Shown here: positions 16,734 through 25,796 of the stretch, in pieces
Layout: the number at the start of each line of letters is the position of its first letter
Position numbering within the stretch: the first letter of the stretch is position 1
NCBI GenBank assembly: GCA_004297845.1
Contig: SCSP01000130.1
Span: 1 to 35,188, forward strand
DNA from: Bacteroidota bacterium
GTDB lineage: Bacteria > Bacteroidota > Bacteroidia > Palsa-948
Reading direction: 5' to 3'
Length of the DNA: 35,188 bases
Made by a program: the position numbers and the translations under genes
The notes under the pieces: model-generated
Told to the model about the DNA's origin: nothing
Database searches by the model: none
The model's input: the letters and a program-made list of their open reading frames with translations, nothing else

Positions 16734-19700
16734 TTATTTTTGTTCGTTAGCGAAATTATTAAAATACTCAGATACCTTATTTTTGTAAAAACTCTTAAAA
16801 GAAGGAGGAACAGTTTTCAGAAGTTCGGTCTCTTTCTCTTTACGCTTGTTATACTCGCTAAAATCAGAAAGGTTACGTTTATGGTCATCTTTTGCCTGAG
16901 TAGCCTGCCTTTTTTGCTCAGTTTCTCGTTCTTTTTCGGCTTTTTCAAAATCCAGCAGTTTTTCCATGATCTGATTCTGCCTGTTTATGGTTTCTTCGGT
17001 GATTGTTCGGTTCACAACATCCTTTTGTGACTGCTCTAACAATTTGAGGGTATTCTCCAGTTCCCCGGGTTTCATGCCACCCTCTTTTTGCATTTCCATC
17101 ATCATTTGCTTGAGGGCCGACTGCTGTGCTGCTATCTTCACCAGTTCCTGGCTCCAGCCGCTGTTGCCTTGCTGAGTGCCTCCCTCTTTTTTGCCCTGTT
17201 CCATGGATTTTTTAAGTGCTTCCATCTGCTTTTTGAGTTGCTGCTGCATCTGCTTCATTTTAGCGCTGGAAGGTTTTTCTCCGTGACCAGGTTTCTTACA
17301 GGATCCCGGTTTGGAACAGGACCCGCTTTTCTTACAATTATTCTGCATCTGATTCAATGCTTCATTGAGCATGAGTGCCAGGTTGTTGATGGAGGTCATG
17401 GAGAATTGCTGACGGGAGGAAATATCGGGCGTGAACTTGTTCTCCCGTTTGCCCATCAATGAGATGGATTTTTCCATGTTGGAATTAATAGCTGCAATTT
17501 CCCGGTTCACTGTAGAAGCAATAGATACCTGCCTTTTGCTCAATGCCAGTAAACTGTCTTCGATCATTTGGGAATCATCCTTGAGTTTTTTCTGTTGCTG
17601 GGAAAGTTTTACATACTGGGGATTATCCGTTTTTGTCTTATCAACGTCTTTCATCAATGCTTCCTGATCGAAGGAAAGCTGGATGAGGTTGTTGAGGATA
17701 TCCCGAAGCGCATGTTCGTCCTCCGCCTCCTGTTCCGATTCCTGCTCCCCCATGGCCTCCTGCATCTGCTGTGCCATCTGGTTCATTTTCTGAGAGGCAT
17801 CCTTTTGCTTTCCGGACGCATCTTTTTTCTTGCCTTCGTTCAGTTCCTTGCTGCTGTTCTGCATGTCCTTTTTGATGTCTTCCTGCTTTTCTTTTGTATC
17901 GGGCATGTTCTGTGGTTCCTCCAGTTCGCTGTTCTTCTTCTCCATATCCTGCATATCCTTTTGAATATCTTCAAATTGCTTGTTCAGGGAATCCTGTTCC
18001 TTTTTGATCTCCTGGCTGTCTGATTTCTTCTCAAGGGACTTATCGCCAAGATCATCCTGCTTTTTTGAAAGTTCGTTCAGCTTCTCCAGGGTCTTCTCCA
18101 TCTTCTGCTCGAACTCCATTTTTTTGAATAGCTCAAGGGTACGATCCAGTTCCTTCTCCATGTCCTTATTAGACAGCTGCATTTTCTCCATCATCTCCTG
18201 GATCTTGTTCTTGTCCATCTTATCCATCATCTTCTGCATATCTTCCATGATCTTTTTCATCTCCTCGCTCATCACCTGGTCTATCAGCTTCTGCAGTTGC
18301 TGCTGCTTTTCAGCCAATGCATCATTGGGTTTCTGAAATTCGGATTGCTGCTGGTTATTCTGCTGGTTCTCTTTCTTTATCTCGTTCACTTTTTGCTCAA
18401 GCTCTTTCTGTTGCTTCAACACTTCTTTCAGTTTTTTCTTTTCTTCCCAGGAAAGGCTTTTCTTTTCCAGAATTTTTTTGTAGAGGTCGTCCATTTCCTT
18501 CTGAAGTTCTTTTGCCTGTTTGATGCTTTCCTCCATTTCCTCTTTGATCTCGGAATTATTCTTTTCTGTATTCCGGTTGATCTCGCTGAGCGTAGGTGCG
18601 CGGTAGATCATGCTTTGCGAGCGGGTGGGCTTGTGTCCGTTCACTCCATCGTTGTCCCACACTTCAAAATAATATTCTATCTCATCACCGGGTGAGATGG
18701 TTAGGTTTATCATATCCCAGTAGTGATAAAATGATTGAGAAGAAACACCCTTTGCAATGGGAATTGGAACAGAGGAAAGAGGAAAGAGGGAAGAGGGAAG
18801 AGGGGAAGCCGAATCATTATGAACTAAAAATTTATAATTAAAAGTGAGTGCGCTGAATCCATAATCATCTTTAATGCCTCCTGCATAATAAAACTGCCGG
18901 AGTGATACGGAATCTTTCTTCTCTTCCACCGCAATGACAGGGAACGCATCGGGTACTACGTTCACGGAGTAAGTGATTGAATCCCTGTTCTGCAGAAATT
19001 CGTTGGAGGTGGTGATGGAATAAGTTTTGTCTTTCAGGAAAATCTGCGTGGCCGTAAATTTGTTTTCATCGGAGGGTGAAACAAAAAATGCGGTATCAGC
19101 GAAGGATAACCTCATCTGCTTCGTATGCTGCGTGGAGAAATTCCATGACACTTTTGTCCCGGCAGGAATTACCAGATCCCCTGTATTGTGAAGGGTTTCG
19201 TCTTTTTTTTCCAGGTATTCCGGATAACTGAGATCCAGTGAGAAGTCCAGTAAAATTGGTTTAGGCAAGGCAATCAATTGATATTCTTTAGAAGAAAATC
19301 CATCCGCAGAAAGCTGAAAGGAAATATTTTTCTGCACGTTCTTAAACAAAAAGCTGAATGTAGTTTTACCTTCCTTCGCGAGTTTGTATTCGCTGCCGTT
19401 AAGGTTCACAAAGATTTGTTCAGGAATTTCCTTGCCGTCCATTTTCACCGCAAGCAAAAAATCTTCCTGCTGGGGAGTTTTAAGTTCTTTGTTCTCAATG
19501 ATGAATTGAAAGGGCGCCTGTTTTTCAAAATAAGTTCCATGTTTTATCAATCGCTCTGTACTTTCAGTGATAATGCCGGGTGCTCTAAAAAGAACAGCGA
19601 AGAACAATAGAAGAGGAACCAGTGCGTATTTTAAATACTTTCTGTTCTGCCTCAGGTCAATGGCTGAAGTGAACGGGATAGGCTTGAACTCTTTTATTTT

Positions 19701-20108
19701 TTGGTTGATACTTGCAAAAACCAGCTGGTGGTTCGGGCTTTGGAGTTCCGAGAGCTGCCGGAGTTGAAGAACGTTAAGCAGTTTATCCTGCACATTTGAA
19801 AAATGCTTGCCTATAATATCGGATGCCTGTTCGTTGGTAATAGTCGTTCCCATTTTGTTCAGGTGCAGCAGGGGAATGACAATCAGTTTTGTGAGAACAT
19901 ATCCGTTTGTGATTACAAAAAGATAGAACAGAGCTGTGCGGAAAACGATATCAAAATGCCCGAAGTATTCCATCACGGCAATGACAAGAAAAAATGCCAG
20001 AACTGCTCCGGTGGAATACAGAACTCCGCGGATGAGCCGGTTCGTGTAATACTTGCGGATGAACTCATCCAGCTTGGCAAGCAAGATGTCATATTCTGAG
20101 TTATACAT
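16734..20108 (-). CDS. DUF4175 family membrane protein with very long charged coiled-coil region
   Basis: A 1124-residue protein. It has two N-terminal transmembrane segments (about 27-47 and 57-80) and a third at about 157-172 (LVPLLLFFAVLF). An Ig-like beta region (about 190-510) includes YYFEVWDNDGVNGHKPTRS. A very long Lys/Glu/Gln/Met-rich coiled coil runs from about 520 to 1100, interrupted by a CSKPGSCKKPGHGEKPSS spacer. This is the arrangement of DUF4175 proteins, which are common in Bacteroidota and of unknown function. Two short insertions look repeat-derived: about 120-127 (LSELQSPN) and about 434-448 (SPLPSSLFPLSSVP). ATG 20108 is preceded by an AGGAGG sequence. The RsbW-like ATPase gene follows 2 nt after its stop. 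Confidence 0.9.
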   Translation of the reverse strand: MYNSEYDILLAKLDEFIRKYYTNRLIRGVLYSTGAVLAFFLVIAVMEYFGHFDIVFRTALFYLFVITNGYVLTKLIVIPLLHLNKMGTTITNEQASDIIGKHFSNVQDKLLNVLQLRQLSELQSPNHQLVFASINQKIKEFKPIPFTSAIDLRQNRKYLKYALVPLLLFFAVLFRAPGIITESTERLIKHGTYFEKQAPFQFIIENKELKTPQQEDFLLAVKMDGKEIPEQIFVNLNGSEYKLAKEGKTTFSFLFKNVQKNISFQLSADGFSSKEYQLIALPKPILLDFSLDLSYPEYLEKKDETLHNTGDLVIPAGTKVSWNFSTQHTKQMRLSFADTAFFVSPSDENKFTATQIFLKDKTYSITTSNEFLQNRDSITYSVNVVPDAFPVIAVEEKKDSVSLRQFYYAGGIKDDYGFSALTFNYKFLVHNDSASPLPSSLFPLSSVPIPIAKGVSSQSFYHYWDMINLTISPGDEIEYYFEVWDNDGVNGHKPTRSQSMIYRAPTLSEINRNTEKNNSEIKEEMEESIKQAKELQKEMDDLYKKILEKKSLSWEEKKKLKEVLKQQKELEQKVNEIKKENQQNNQQQSEFQKPNDALAEKQQQLQKLIDQVMSEEMKKIMEDMQKMMDKMDKNKIQEMMEKMQLSNKDMEKELDRTLELFKKMEFEQKMEKTLEKLNELSKKQDDLGDKSLEKKSDSQEIKKEQDSLNKQFEDIQKDMQDMEKKNSELEEPQNMPDTKEKQEDIKKDMQNSSKELNEGKKKDASGKQKDASQKMNQMAQQMQEAMGEQESEQEAEDEHALRDILNNLIQLSFDQEALMKDVDKTKTDNPQYVKLSQQQKKLKDDSQMIEDSLLALSKRQVSIASTVNREIAAINSNMEKSISLMGKRENKFTPDISSRQQFSMTSINNLALMLNEALNQMQNNCKKSGSCSKPGSCKKPGHGEKPSSAKMKQMQQQLKKQMEALKKSMEQGKKEGGTQQGNSGWSQELVKIAAQQSALKQMMMEMQKEGGMKPGELENTLKLLEQSQKDVVNRTITEETINRQNQIMEKLLDFEKAEKERETEQKRQATQAKDDHKRNLSDFSEYNKRKEKETELLKTVPPSFKSFYKNKVSEYFNNFANEQK
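18774..18808. repeat. Heptamer array in the DUF4175 gene
   Basis: Five 7-nt units on the plus strand: GGAAAGA, GGAAAGA, GGGAAGA, GGGAAGA and GGGGAAG. They are read on the minus strand as the LPSSLFPLSS loop between VHNDSAS and VPIPIAKG. Confidence 0.8.
19727..19754. repeat. Second repeat-like segment in the DUF4175 gene, shared with hemF
   Basis: Positions 19731-19747 match 14573-14589 in hemF at 15 of 17 positions. Heptamer phasing is visible (CGGGCTT, TGGAGTT). Both genes read it on the minus strand as L-Q-(S/T)-P-N, at residues 122-126 here. Confidence 0.7.
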
Positions 20109-20113
20109 GATGT

Positions 20114-20119
20114 CCTCCT
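20114..20119 (-). promoter_or_regulatory. Canonical Shine-Dalgarno sequence for the DUF4175 gene
   Basis: AGGAGG on the minus strand, 5 nt before the ATG at 20108. It stands out because most starts in this window lack one, as is usual in Bacteroidota. It supports the chosen start. Confidence 0.55.
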
Positions 20120-20171
20120 AGATTTAGATAAAAAAGCATAAAACGAATCTCCTTTTTAAGGTAGGGACATC

Positions 20172-21464
20172 TTATTTCAGCAAGGTTACGGTTCCTTTCT
20201 TTTTGACCAAAGCACCGTCATTAAGCGTTGCCTTTATTGTATACATATACACTCCTTCATTGACCTCTTTTCCCCTCGGAGTGGAGCCGTCCCATCCCTT
20301 GGTGACATCGGTAGTTTCAAATACAAGGTTGCCCCAACGATTATAAATTTTGAAATTTATATCCTTAATGCAATTATTTCTGGGCTTGAATAGCTCGTTG
20401 TGATTGTCTCCGTTGGGAGAAAATGCATTCGGAATAAAAAAATCTCCGCAGAGAGTGGGAGGCGGAGGCTCCACTCCTTTCAATGTCCAGATGGATAAAA
20501 TATTTACAGAGGAAACAGTTACCGTATTTAAAGAAGAATTGTCTGTTCCTTTAGTTGGATTCAGCCATTGTGTTCCATTCCATCGCCAGGACTTCAAGCT
20601 GTCTTCTGCAATAGTATTTGTGCTTCCTCCTGAATTATCCCATTCGGAATCTCTATAAGAAAAAGTAATATTTGCTGTGGGAACCGGAGCAAAGTTATTT
20701 GCATTTGTTATCCAGAACCTATCCGCACAAGTTACTGCGCTTTCATTTCCGCTGGCATCATTTAAATTTCCAATAGCAGCCGGAAGCGGACGATTGTTCG
20801 GACTCGCTGTAACATTGGTCGGGTAAGTTGCCACTGCAATATTTCCTGTTCCGGATGGTGCTCCCGCAGCAGTTATGTTATAGAGAAAAGGAATATATCC
20901 GCCACTTATTGTTCCGAACGGATAAGCATAGTTTCCTGTTGAATTGCCAAGATTCCATTGAACAATTCCGTATCCTGATGTTGGATCTGTTTCAGAAACA
21001 GCATATCCGGAAGTGCGGGTGATTCCACCGTTAGATGGGTTCGTCATGTATAACGTATTGGTGTTAAGAATAAACGGGCTGCTCTTTAGCTGCAGAACAC
21101 CCGATGTGCCGCCAACATACGTATCAATATTCAGTGTTTTTGTGCCGCCATTTTCACAATTCAGATTGTTGAAAGTGGTGGATTGCGTTCCTGTTATTGT
21201 TTGAGCATTGCCATATAGCCAAACAGTGCCTGTAGTCGGATCCAGGCATCCTGATGCAGCGTCATTTATCCAGTCACGGGTGAGATAAATATCTCCTTTG
21301 TTATGAATGGCGCCTGTGCTGTTATTGTTAATGTTACCATCCACATAAATAATTGATCCGGCATCTGCTGTGATAAAAGTTCCTCCGTTATAAAGAACGG
21401 TCTGTGCAAACAAACAGGCAGGCATCGTGGCGATGACGGAAGCAATATAAGATGCCTTTTTCAT
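20172..21464 (-). CDS. T9SS type B (CHU_C) secreted protein
   Basis: A 430-residue protein. The signal peptide (about 1-20) ends CLFAQ. The N-terminal half has short repeated strands typical of adhesin-like beta helices (TVLYNGGTFITADAGSIIYVDGNINNNSTGAIHNKGDIYLTRDW). Residues 345-430 are a gliding-motility type CHU_C domain (NAFSPNGDNHNELF, FKIYNRWGNLVFE, W.G, GVYMYTIKA), the signal for type IX secretion. A good promoter lies upstream, so it need not be read from the TonB gene. It is one of three T9SS cargo proteins in the window. The ligand is unknown. Confidence 0.88.
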   Translation of the reverse strand: MKKASYIASVIATMPACLFAQTVLYNGGTFITADAGSIIYVDGNINNNSTGAIHNKGDIYLTRDWINDAASGCLDPTTGTVWLYGNAQTITGTQSTTFNNLNCENGGTKTLNIDTYVGGTSGVLQLKSSPFILNTNTLYMTNPSNGGITRTSGYAVSETDPTSGYGIVQWNLGNSTGNYAYPFGTISGGYIPFLYNITAAGAPSGTGNIAVATYPTNVTASPNNRPLPAAIGNLNDASGNESAVTCADRFWITNANNFAPVPTANITFSYRDSEWDNSGGSTNTIAEDSLKSWRWNGTQWLNPTKGTDNSSLNTVTVSSVNILSIWTLKGVEPPPPTLCGDFFIPNAFSPNGDNHNELFKPRNNCIKDINFKIYNRWGNLVFETTDVTKGWDGSTPRGKEVNEGVYMYTIKATLNDGALVKKKGTVTLLK

Positions 21465-21482
21465 GTTTGTAATTTAGAATTA

Positions 21483-21512
21483 TAAAGGTAGGAAAATAAT
21501 TTTGTTTTGCAA
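21483..21512 (-). promoter_or_regulatory. Bacteroidota-type promoter of the CHU_C gene
   Basis: On the minus strand TTG (21512-21510), a 19-nt spacer, and TACCTTTA (21490-21483), one base off TAnnTTTG. The spacing is as expected; the ATG at 21464 is 18 nt downstream of the -7 box. Confidence 0.55.
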
Positions 21513-21550
21513 CAACTGATTTTAAATAAACAACTGGATTTTCTACCTAT

Positions 21551-23995
21551 TTAAAAATCAATCTTATAGTAGAATAGCGGAAGGAACCCCAACTGGTAAT
21601 TCTCCCGAACCACATCGGTTGGATTTTTGGGATTGGGAGTATAGGTTAACGACAACACATTTTTAGTGCTGAGCACGTTGACGACATCCAGTCCAAGTTC
21701 ATGCGTAACTTTTTTGCGGTTTGCACGGAAGCCGATCTTCAGGTCCCAGCGGAAATAGTTTTTGAAACGCTTTGTGTTTCGCAACGAATCTATCCCCACA
21801 ATTTCACTGGCAGCAGCAGAAGCAAGTGTGTCGGCCGGAGTGTACCGCCTTCCTCCCGCGTAGGTAGCTTTTGTCCCTAATGTGAGAACAGAATTTTTGT
21901 TCCTTCCTATTTTATATTCTTTGGCAATAAGTCCGTTCACAGCAAAATTCCCGTTGAAATCGGTATTGCGCTCCACTCCATCACTGCCTTTATACTTTGA
22001 ATCAAACACCGAAGCGGTAATCATGAAAAAGAAATTCCTGCTGAAAAACTTTTCAATGGTGAGTTCTGTTCCAATATTCTTTCCGGTACCTTTGTTGGTG
22101 AGGGTATCCGGGAAAAAACGGTCATAACCTGACCCTTGATTCAAAACTGAATACGAAGAAGAATAAATATCAATGGGCGCTTCGTATATATACTGATAAT
22201 ACGCCTCTGCCTTCATCCTTAAATTTTTTGAAAGCGCGACATCGTACGTAATCACATGGTGAATACTTCGCGTGAAGCCCAACCGCTTGTTATGCCAAAC
22301 ATAAACACCGTTCGAATCGGTTTTATGCGTGAAATAAATATAGGTGGGCTGCATCTGGCTGTGCATTCCGAAACCAACGCTCAATGTCTGATCTTCTTTC
22401 AGGTTCCATTTTGCACCCAGTCTCGGTTCTATGGAGGAACTTCCGCTGATGTCAAAATACTGGGAATGCAATCCTGCGGTGAAAAGAAATTTGTCACTGG
22501 TTTTAATCCTGTACTGCAAAAAACCCTGAAACATGCCGCAGCCGCTTTGGTAATCGTTCCTTTTTTCAAACTGCCAGGTGGCTGAGTTGCGATTGCTGTC
22601 CAGAAAATTAAAGTTGTAGTAATTAAGCTGCAGTCCCGCTTTCAGATTAGTTTTTGTGGTGATCTTTCTGCTGATTGAAAAGTTCAGAGACGATTTTTGC
22701 TCGATGTATTTATATCCTAACTGTTCCACCAACGAATCAATGGCATAGCTTGAATCGCGGAAAACCCGAATATGATGAGAATGTACTTCACTGCCCGAAT
22801 GTGCCGCTACCACTTTGATAAATGTTTTTTCGTTGAGCGATTTTGTGTAGGAGGTTCCCAACACCCCCATGGAGGAACCGAAAAGCTGGTCTCGGTCCTT
22901 GTCTCCGTACAGGTCTTCCGATGGCTCAGTGTATGAACTAACCAGAATATCGATCTTACTCTTCCCTCCCACTCCAAACAGGGAGAAATTGCTTCCGTCC
23001 TTCCCGGGAAAATTAAATTTGAACGCACCATCCTGATAACTGGGCACTGCATCGGTTCCTATCTTGATGTTCAATGCCTCGAAAATTTTCAGAGTGGAAT
23101 AGCGGTATGAAAACAAATACGAGGATCCCCTGCCCCCCGAAGGGGGGGGAAGGGTGGATGCTTTTCCATCGCCCCCTTCTTTGTGGGACGGGGGGGCTAT
23201 AGGTCCTTCCCCGCTTACCTCAGTTCCCAAAAAACCAAACTGACCGGTGAACTCGTGCTTCTCGTTGTTGCCGTTGCGCATTTTCAAATCAAACACACCC
23301 GAGTTTCCGTTTCCAAATTCGGCAGGAAAAGCTCCGGTATAAAAATCCGAATTTTCCAGCACTTTATTATTAATGATGTTCACCGGGCCGCCTGTGTTGC
23401 CTGCCACCGCAAAGTGATTGGGATTGGGAATATCAACTCCTTCCAATCTCCAAAGCAATCCCATAGGGGAATTACCCCGTATCACAATATCATTTTTGGA
23501 ATCATCGGTTCCCTGCACACCGGCAAAGTTGGAAGCCATACGCGCAACATCGGCCCTGCTTCCCGCGTAACGATTGGATTCTTCCACGGAAAATACGCGC
23601 GCACTCACCGTTGCCATTTCATTTCGCACCTCTCCTTTTTTAGAAGCAGTCACAACAACCTCCTGCACTTTCACGGCAGATTCTTCCATTTCAAAGTTCA
23701 GGATGATCTCTTTGGCAGAGGTAACCTCAATTTTAAAACTTGCCGGTTGGTATCCAATAAATTTCGCGTTCAGCATTACCCTTCCTATGGGAACATTTTG
23801 CAGGCGAAAAACTCCATGCACATCTGTTTGCACGCCTTCAATCTTCGAAGAGTCTTTATATAAAACGACCTGAACTCCCGGCAACTCCGACTTTGACGTT
23901 GCATCCACCACCCTGCCCCGAATGGTTTGGGTGAAGTTCTGCGAAAAAAGAAAGTAAGAGGAAAAACAAAAAAATGTTGCGGTAAATATTCTCAT
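21551..23995 (-). CDS. TonB-dependent outer-membrane receptor with CarboxypepD_reg-like N-terminus, with short insertion
   Basis: An 814-residue outer-membrane barrel that would import a substrate using TonB energy. The signal peptide (about 1-19) ends LFSQ. A CarboxypepD_reg-like domain (about 22-108) has IRGRVVDATSKSELPGVQVVL. The plug (about 125-240) has NDIVIRGNSPMGLLWRLEGVDIPNPNHFA. The barrel ends in a terminal phenylalanine (YKIDF), as outer-membrane barrels do. Residues 267-290 (APPSHKEGGDGKASTLPPPSGGRG) interrupt the otherwise normal SGEGPI-SSYLFSYRYST join and are encoded by palindromes. No SusD partner is adjacent, so it is not a classical SusC. It follows the M48 peptidase gene by 26 nt. 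The substrate is unknown. Confidence 0.92.
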   Translation of the reverse strand: MRIFTATFFCFSSYFLFSQNFTQTIRGRVVDATSKSELPGVQVVLYKDSSKIEGVQTDVHGVFRLQNVPIGRVMLNAKFIGYQPASFKIEVTSAKEIILNFEMEESAVKVQEVVVTASKKGEVRNEMATVSARVFSVEESNRYAGSRADVARMASNFAGVQGTDDSKNDIVIRGNSPMGLLWRLEGVDIPNPNHFAVAGNTGGPVNIINNKVLENSDFYTGAFPAEFGNGNSGVFDLKMRNGNNEKHEFTGQFGFLGTEVSGEGPIAPPSHKEGGDGKASTLPPPSGGRGSSYLFSYRYSTLKIFEALNIKIGTDAVPSYQDGAFKFNFPGKDGSNFSLFGVGGKSKIDILVSSYTEPSEDLYGDKDRDQLFGSSMGVLGTSYTKSLNEKTFIKVVAAHSGSEVHSHHIRVFRDSSYAIDSLVEQLGYKYIEQKSSLNFSISRKITTKTNLKAGLQLNYYNFNFLDSNRNSATWQFEKRNDYQSGCGMFQGFLQYRIKTSDKFLFTAGLHSQYFDISGSSSIEPRLGAKWNLKEDQTLSVGFGMHSQMQPTYIYFTHKTDSNGVYVWHNKRLGFTRSIHHVITYDVALSKNLRMKAEAYYQYIYEAPIDIYSSSYSVLNQGSGYDRFFPDTLTNKGTGKNIGTELTIEKFFSRNFFFMITASVFDSKYKGSDGVERNTDFNGNFAVNGLIAKEYKIGRNKNSVLTLGTKATYAGGRRYTPADTLASAAASEIVGIDSLRNTKRFKNYFRWDLKIGFRANRKKVTHELGLDVVNVLSTKNVLSLTYTPNPKNPTDVVRENYQLGFLPLFYYKIDF
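23126..23197. repeat. Double palindromic insert in the TonB receptor gene
   Basis: Two GC-rich palindromes are seen: CCCCCC-GAA-GGGGGG at 23133-23147, and CCCCC (23172-23176) against GGGGG (about 23190-23196). The 72 nt are in frame, and the first part is read P-P-S-H-K-E-G-G. Confidence 0.7.
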
Positions 23996-24021
23996 GCGGT
24001 AAAATTAAAAATTTAAGAAGA

Positions 24022-24936
24022 TCATCGCTCAATATTATAGACTTTACCCACCATGATTGCATCGCCCGCGTATGTTTTGCTCCACATTTTTCCTCTTGAA
24101 TCCACTCCGTAGGTAAGGCTTTGAACAGAAAATATCCAGTCGAAACCGGGATCCTGTGATTTTACTTTATAGCCAACCACGTATGGTTGTAAATAATCAT
24201 CTATTGAGACCACCTGGTTTTTTTCGTCCACATAATAATAATTCTTATCTCCGTAGATCATGCATTTATATACGTAAGGGGTTTTCTTTTTCTTTTCAAG
24301 GTCAGTGGAAAGAAAAGGCAGCGGGTTGGAAGTAGCCGTATCCACCGAAAAAATTCCTTCTTCCAGTTTATTGGCATCCAGCCATCCCAGGGTGATCGCG
24401 ATAAGACGCTCTGTTTTTGGAGGATGTGTTTCGGTGCTGCTGTTTAGTTCTACCAGGGAGGCGCAGGATTTTGCTTCTTCAAGCGGAGCTCCCATTTTAT
24501 AAAGGATGAAACCGGAAAAACGGTCTGCTTCCAACTCTTCCTTGGGGTCCCTTCTGCGGGTTATCAGCGTATGTCCGGAAAGGTGATGCCCGATCTCATG
24601 TGCCAGCACACTGATAGCGCCCCAGTCTGATTTCGTCCTGTCCTTCACCCGCAGCATGAATTGAGGATTATAAGCGATATATCTCTGCTTTTTCTTGTTA
24701 TACGCGATAGCAGTTGGGATGGCGGTATTTTCAACGATCTGGAAATTCTGTGTTAAGCCGGTGTATTTTACAATATTTTCCACCGCATCTCTCGCCTCCT
24801 TTTTGGAATCAATCATGAATTTGGTGTGTATCAGGCTGTCGCCATGCTTCTTCGAATACGTTTTTTCAGGTTGGGCAAAGGCGGCTATACTGAAGAGAGC
24901 TATCAGGATAAAAAAAGAAATTATTTTGTGATGCAT
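24022..24936 (-). CDS. Secreted M48-type zinc metallopeptidase
   Basis: A 304-residue protein with a signal peptide (about 1-21, IAAFAQ). The catalytic HEIGH is at 113-117 (SVLAHEIGHHLSGHTL), with the downstream E136 of EELEADRFSGF as the probable third zinc ligand. HPPKTERL at 171-178 is typical of M48 enzymes. The C-terminal 100 residues form a small beta domain (YVYKCMIYGDKNYYYVDEKNQ) of unknown role. It is likely periplasmic. It lies 33 nt after pyrH and 26 nt before the TonB receptor, all on the same strand, so cotranscription is likely, although a role tied to either neighbour is only inference. Confidence 0.88.
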   Translation of the reverse strand: MHHKIISFFILIALFSIAAFAQPEKTYSKKHGDSLIHTKFMIDSKKEARDAVENIVKYTGLTQNFQIVENTAIPTAIAYNKKKQRYIAYNPQFMLRVKDRTKSDWGAISVLAHEIGHHLSGHTLITRRRDPKEELEADRFSGFILYKMGAPLEEAKSCASLVELNSSTETHPPKTERLIAITLGWLDANKLEEGIFSVDTATSNPLPFLSTDLEKKKKTPYVYKCMIYGDKNYYYVDEKNQVVSIDDYLQPYVVGYKVKSQDPGFDWIFSVQSLTYGVDSRGKMWSKTYAGDAIMVGKVYNIER

Positions 24937-24969
24937 AAGTATGTGAAGGTAAGAAATAGACCCGATATA

Positions 24970-25680
24970 TTAAAATTCCACGAGCGTTCCCACCCTTTCG
25001 CCAAGCACCACTTTCCTGAGATTGCCCGGTTTATTCATGTCAAACACAATAATGGGTATCTTGTTTTCCTTGCAGAGAGTGAAGGCGGTAAGGTCCATTA
25101 CCTGCAATCCCTTTTTATAAACTTCGTCAAAAGATATCTTATCATAACGAGTAGCCTTTTTGTCCTTTTCCGGGTCGGCAGAATAAATTCCGTCAACGCG
25201 TGTTCCTTTCAAAATAATGTCTGCTTCAATCTCTATGGCGCGGAGCGAAGCGGCTGTATCGGTGGTGAAATAGGGATTTCCTGTTCCTGCTCCAAAAATG
25301 ACCACCCTGTTTTTTTCCAGGTGGCGGATGGCTCTCCTGCGGATGAAGGGCTCGCATATCTGCTCCATCTTAATGGCTGAAAGCAGGCGCGTTTGCAACC
25401 CAGCTTTTTCGAGTGACATCTGAAGCGCCATGCTGTTTATCACCGTGGCGAGCATTCCCATGTAATCGCCCTGCACACGGTCAAATTCGTTCTCCTTGTT
25501 TGCCTGAATGCCGCGGAAAATGTTCCCCCCTCCTATCACAATGGCTACCTGAACATCCTTTTCCGCAATCTGCTTTATCTCTTTGGCGTACCAGCTCAGG
25601 CGGTTGTGGTCAATGCCAAATTCTTTGTCGCCCATGAGGGCTTCACCGCTAAGTTTCAGGAGGATTCGTTTGTATTTCAC
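24970..25680 (-). CDS. pyrH: UMP kinase
   Basis: Phosphorylates UMP to UDP in pyrimidine nucleotide synthesis; cytosolic and usually essential. The 236 residues match the family. The motifs are KLSGEALMG (9-17), [44 protein letters not shown], and [18 protein letters not shown] with the C-terminal GTLVEF end. ATG 25680 gives the normal [15 protein letters not shown] opening. It heads a minus-strand run of pyrH, M48 peptidase and TonB receptor, and is divergent from siaB across 173 bp. The usual neighbours rpsB, tsf and frr are absent. Confidence 0.97.
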   Translation of the reverse strand: MKYKRILLKLSGEALMGDKEFGIDHNRLSWYAKEIKQIAEKDVQVAIVIGGGNIFRGIQANKENEFDRVQGDYMGMLATVINSMALQMSLEKAGLQTRLLSAIKMEQICEPFIRRRAIRHLEKNRVVIFGAGTGNPYFTTDTAASLRAIEIEADIILKGTRVDGIYSADPEKDKKATRYDKISFDEVYKKGLQVMDLTAFTLCKENKIPIIVFDMNKPGNLRKVVLGERVGTLVEF

Positions 25681-25788
25681 AGGCAGTATCTCTAATCGCG
25701 AAGATACGAGAAATTACCATCGGGGCAGATATCCGGATACTCCCACTTTTCCTGAAAAAACATTTTTCGGCACAGAAAAATATTTTCT

Positions 25789-25796
25789 TAAATTTG
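25789..25796 (+). promoter_or_regulatory. Bacteroidota -7 element upstream of the SiaB-like gene
   Basis: TAAATTTG, an exact TAnnTTTG match, 57 nt before the ATG at 25854. It overlaps the TTG codon at 25794, which argues that translation starts at 25854 and not there. No clear -33 element is seen. Confidence 0.5.

Noticed and set aside
9037-23197. Assembly or sequencing error as the cause of the in-frame insertions
   Set aside because: All affected frames stay open, insert lengths are multiples of three, and several inserts share sequence or frame. Random errors would cause frameshifts.
23183-23863. Long open frame on the plus strand opposite the TonB receptor gene
   Set aside because: It lies entirely antisense to a well-supported receptor, has no recognisable family pattern, and begins inside the G-rich palindrome.
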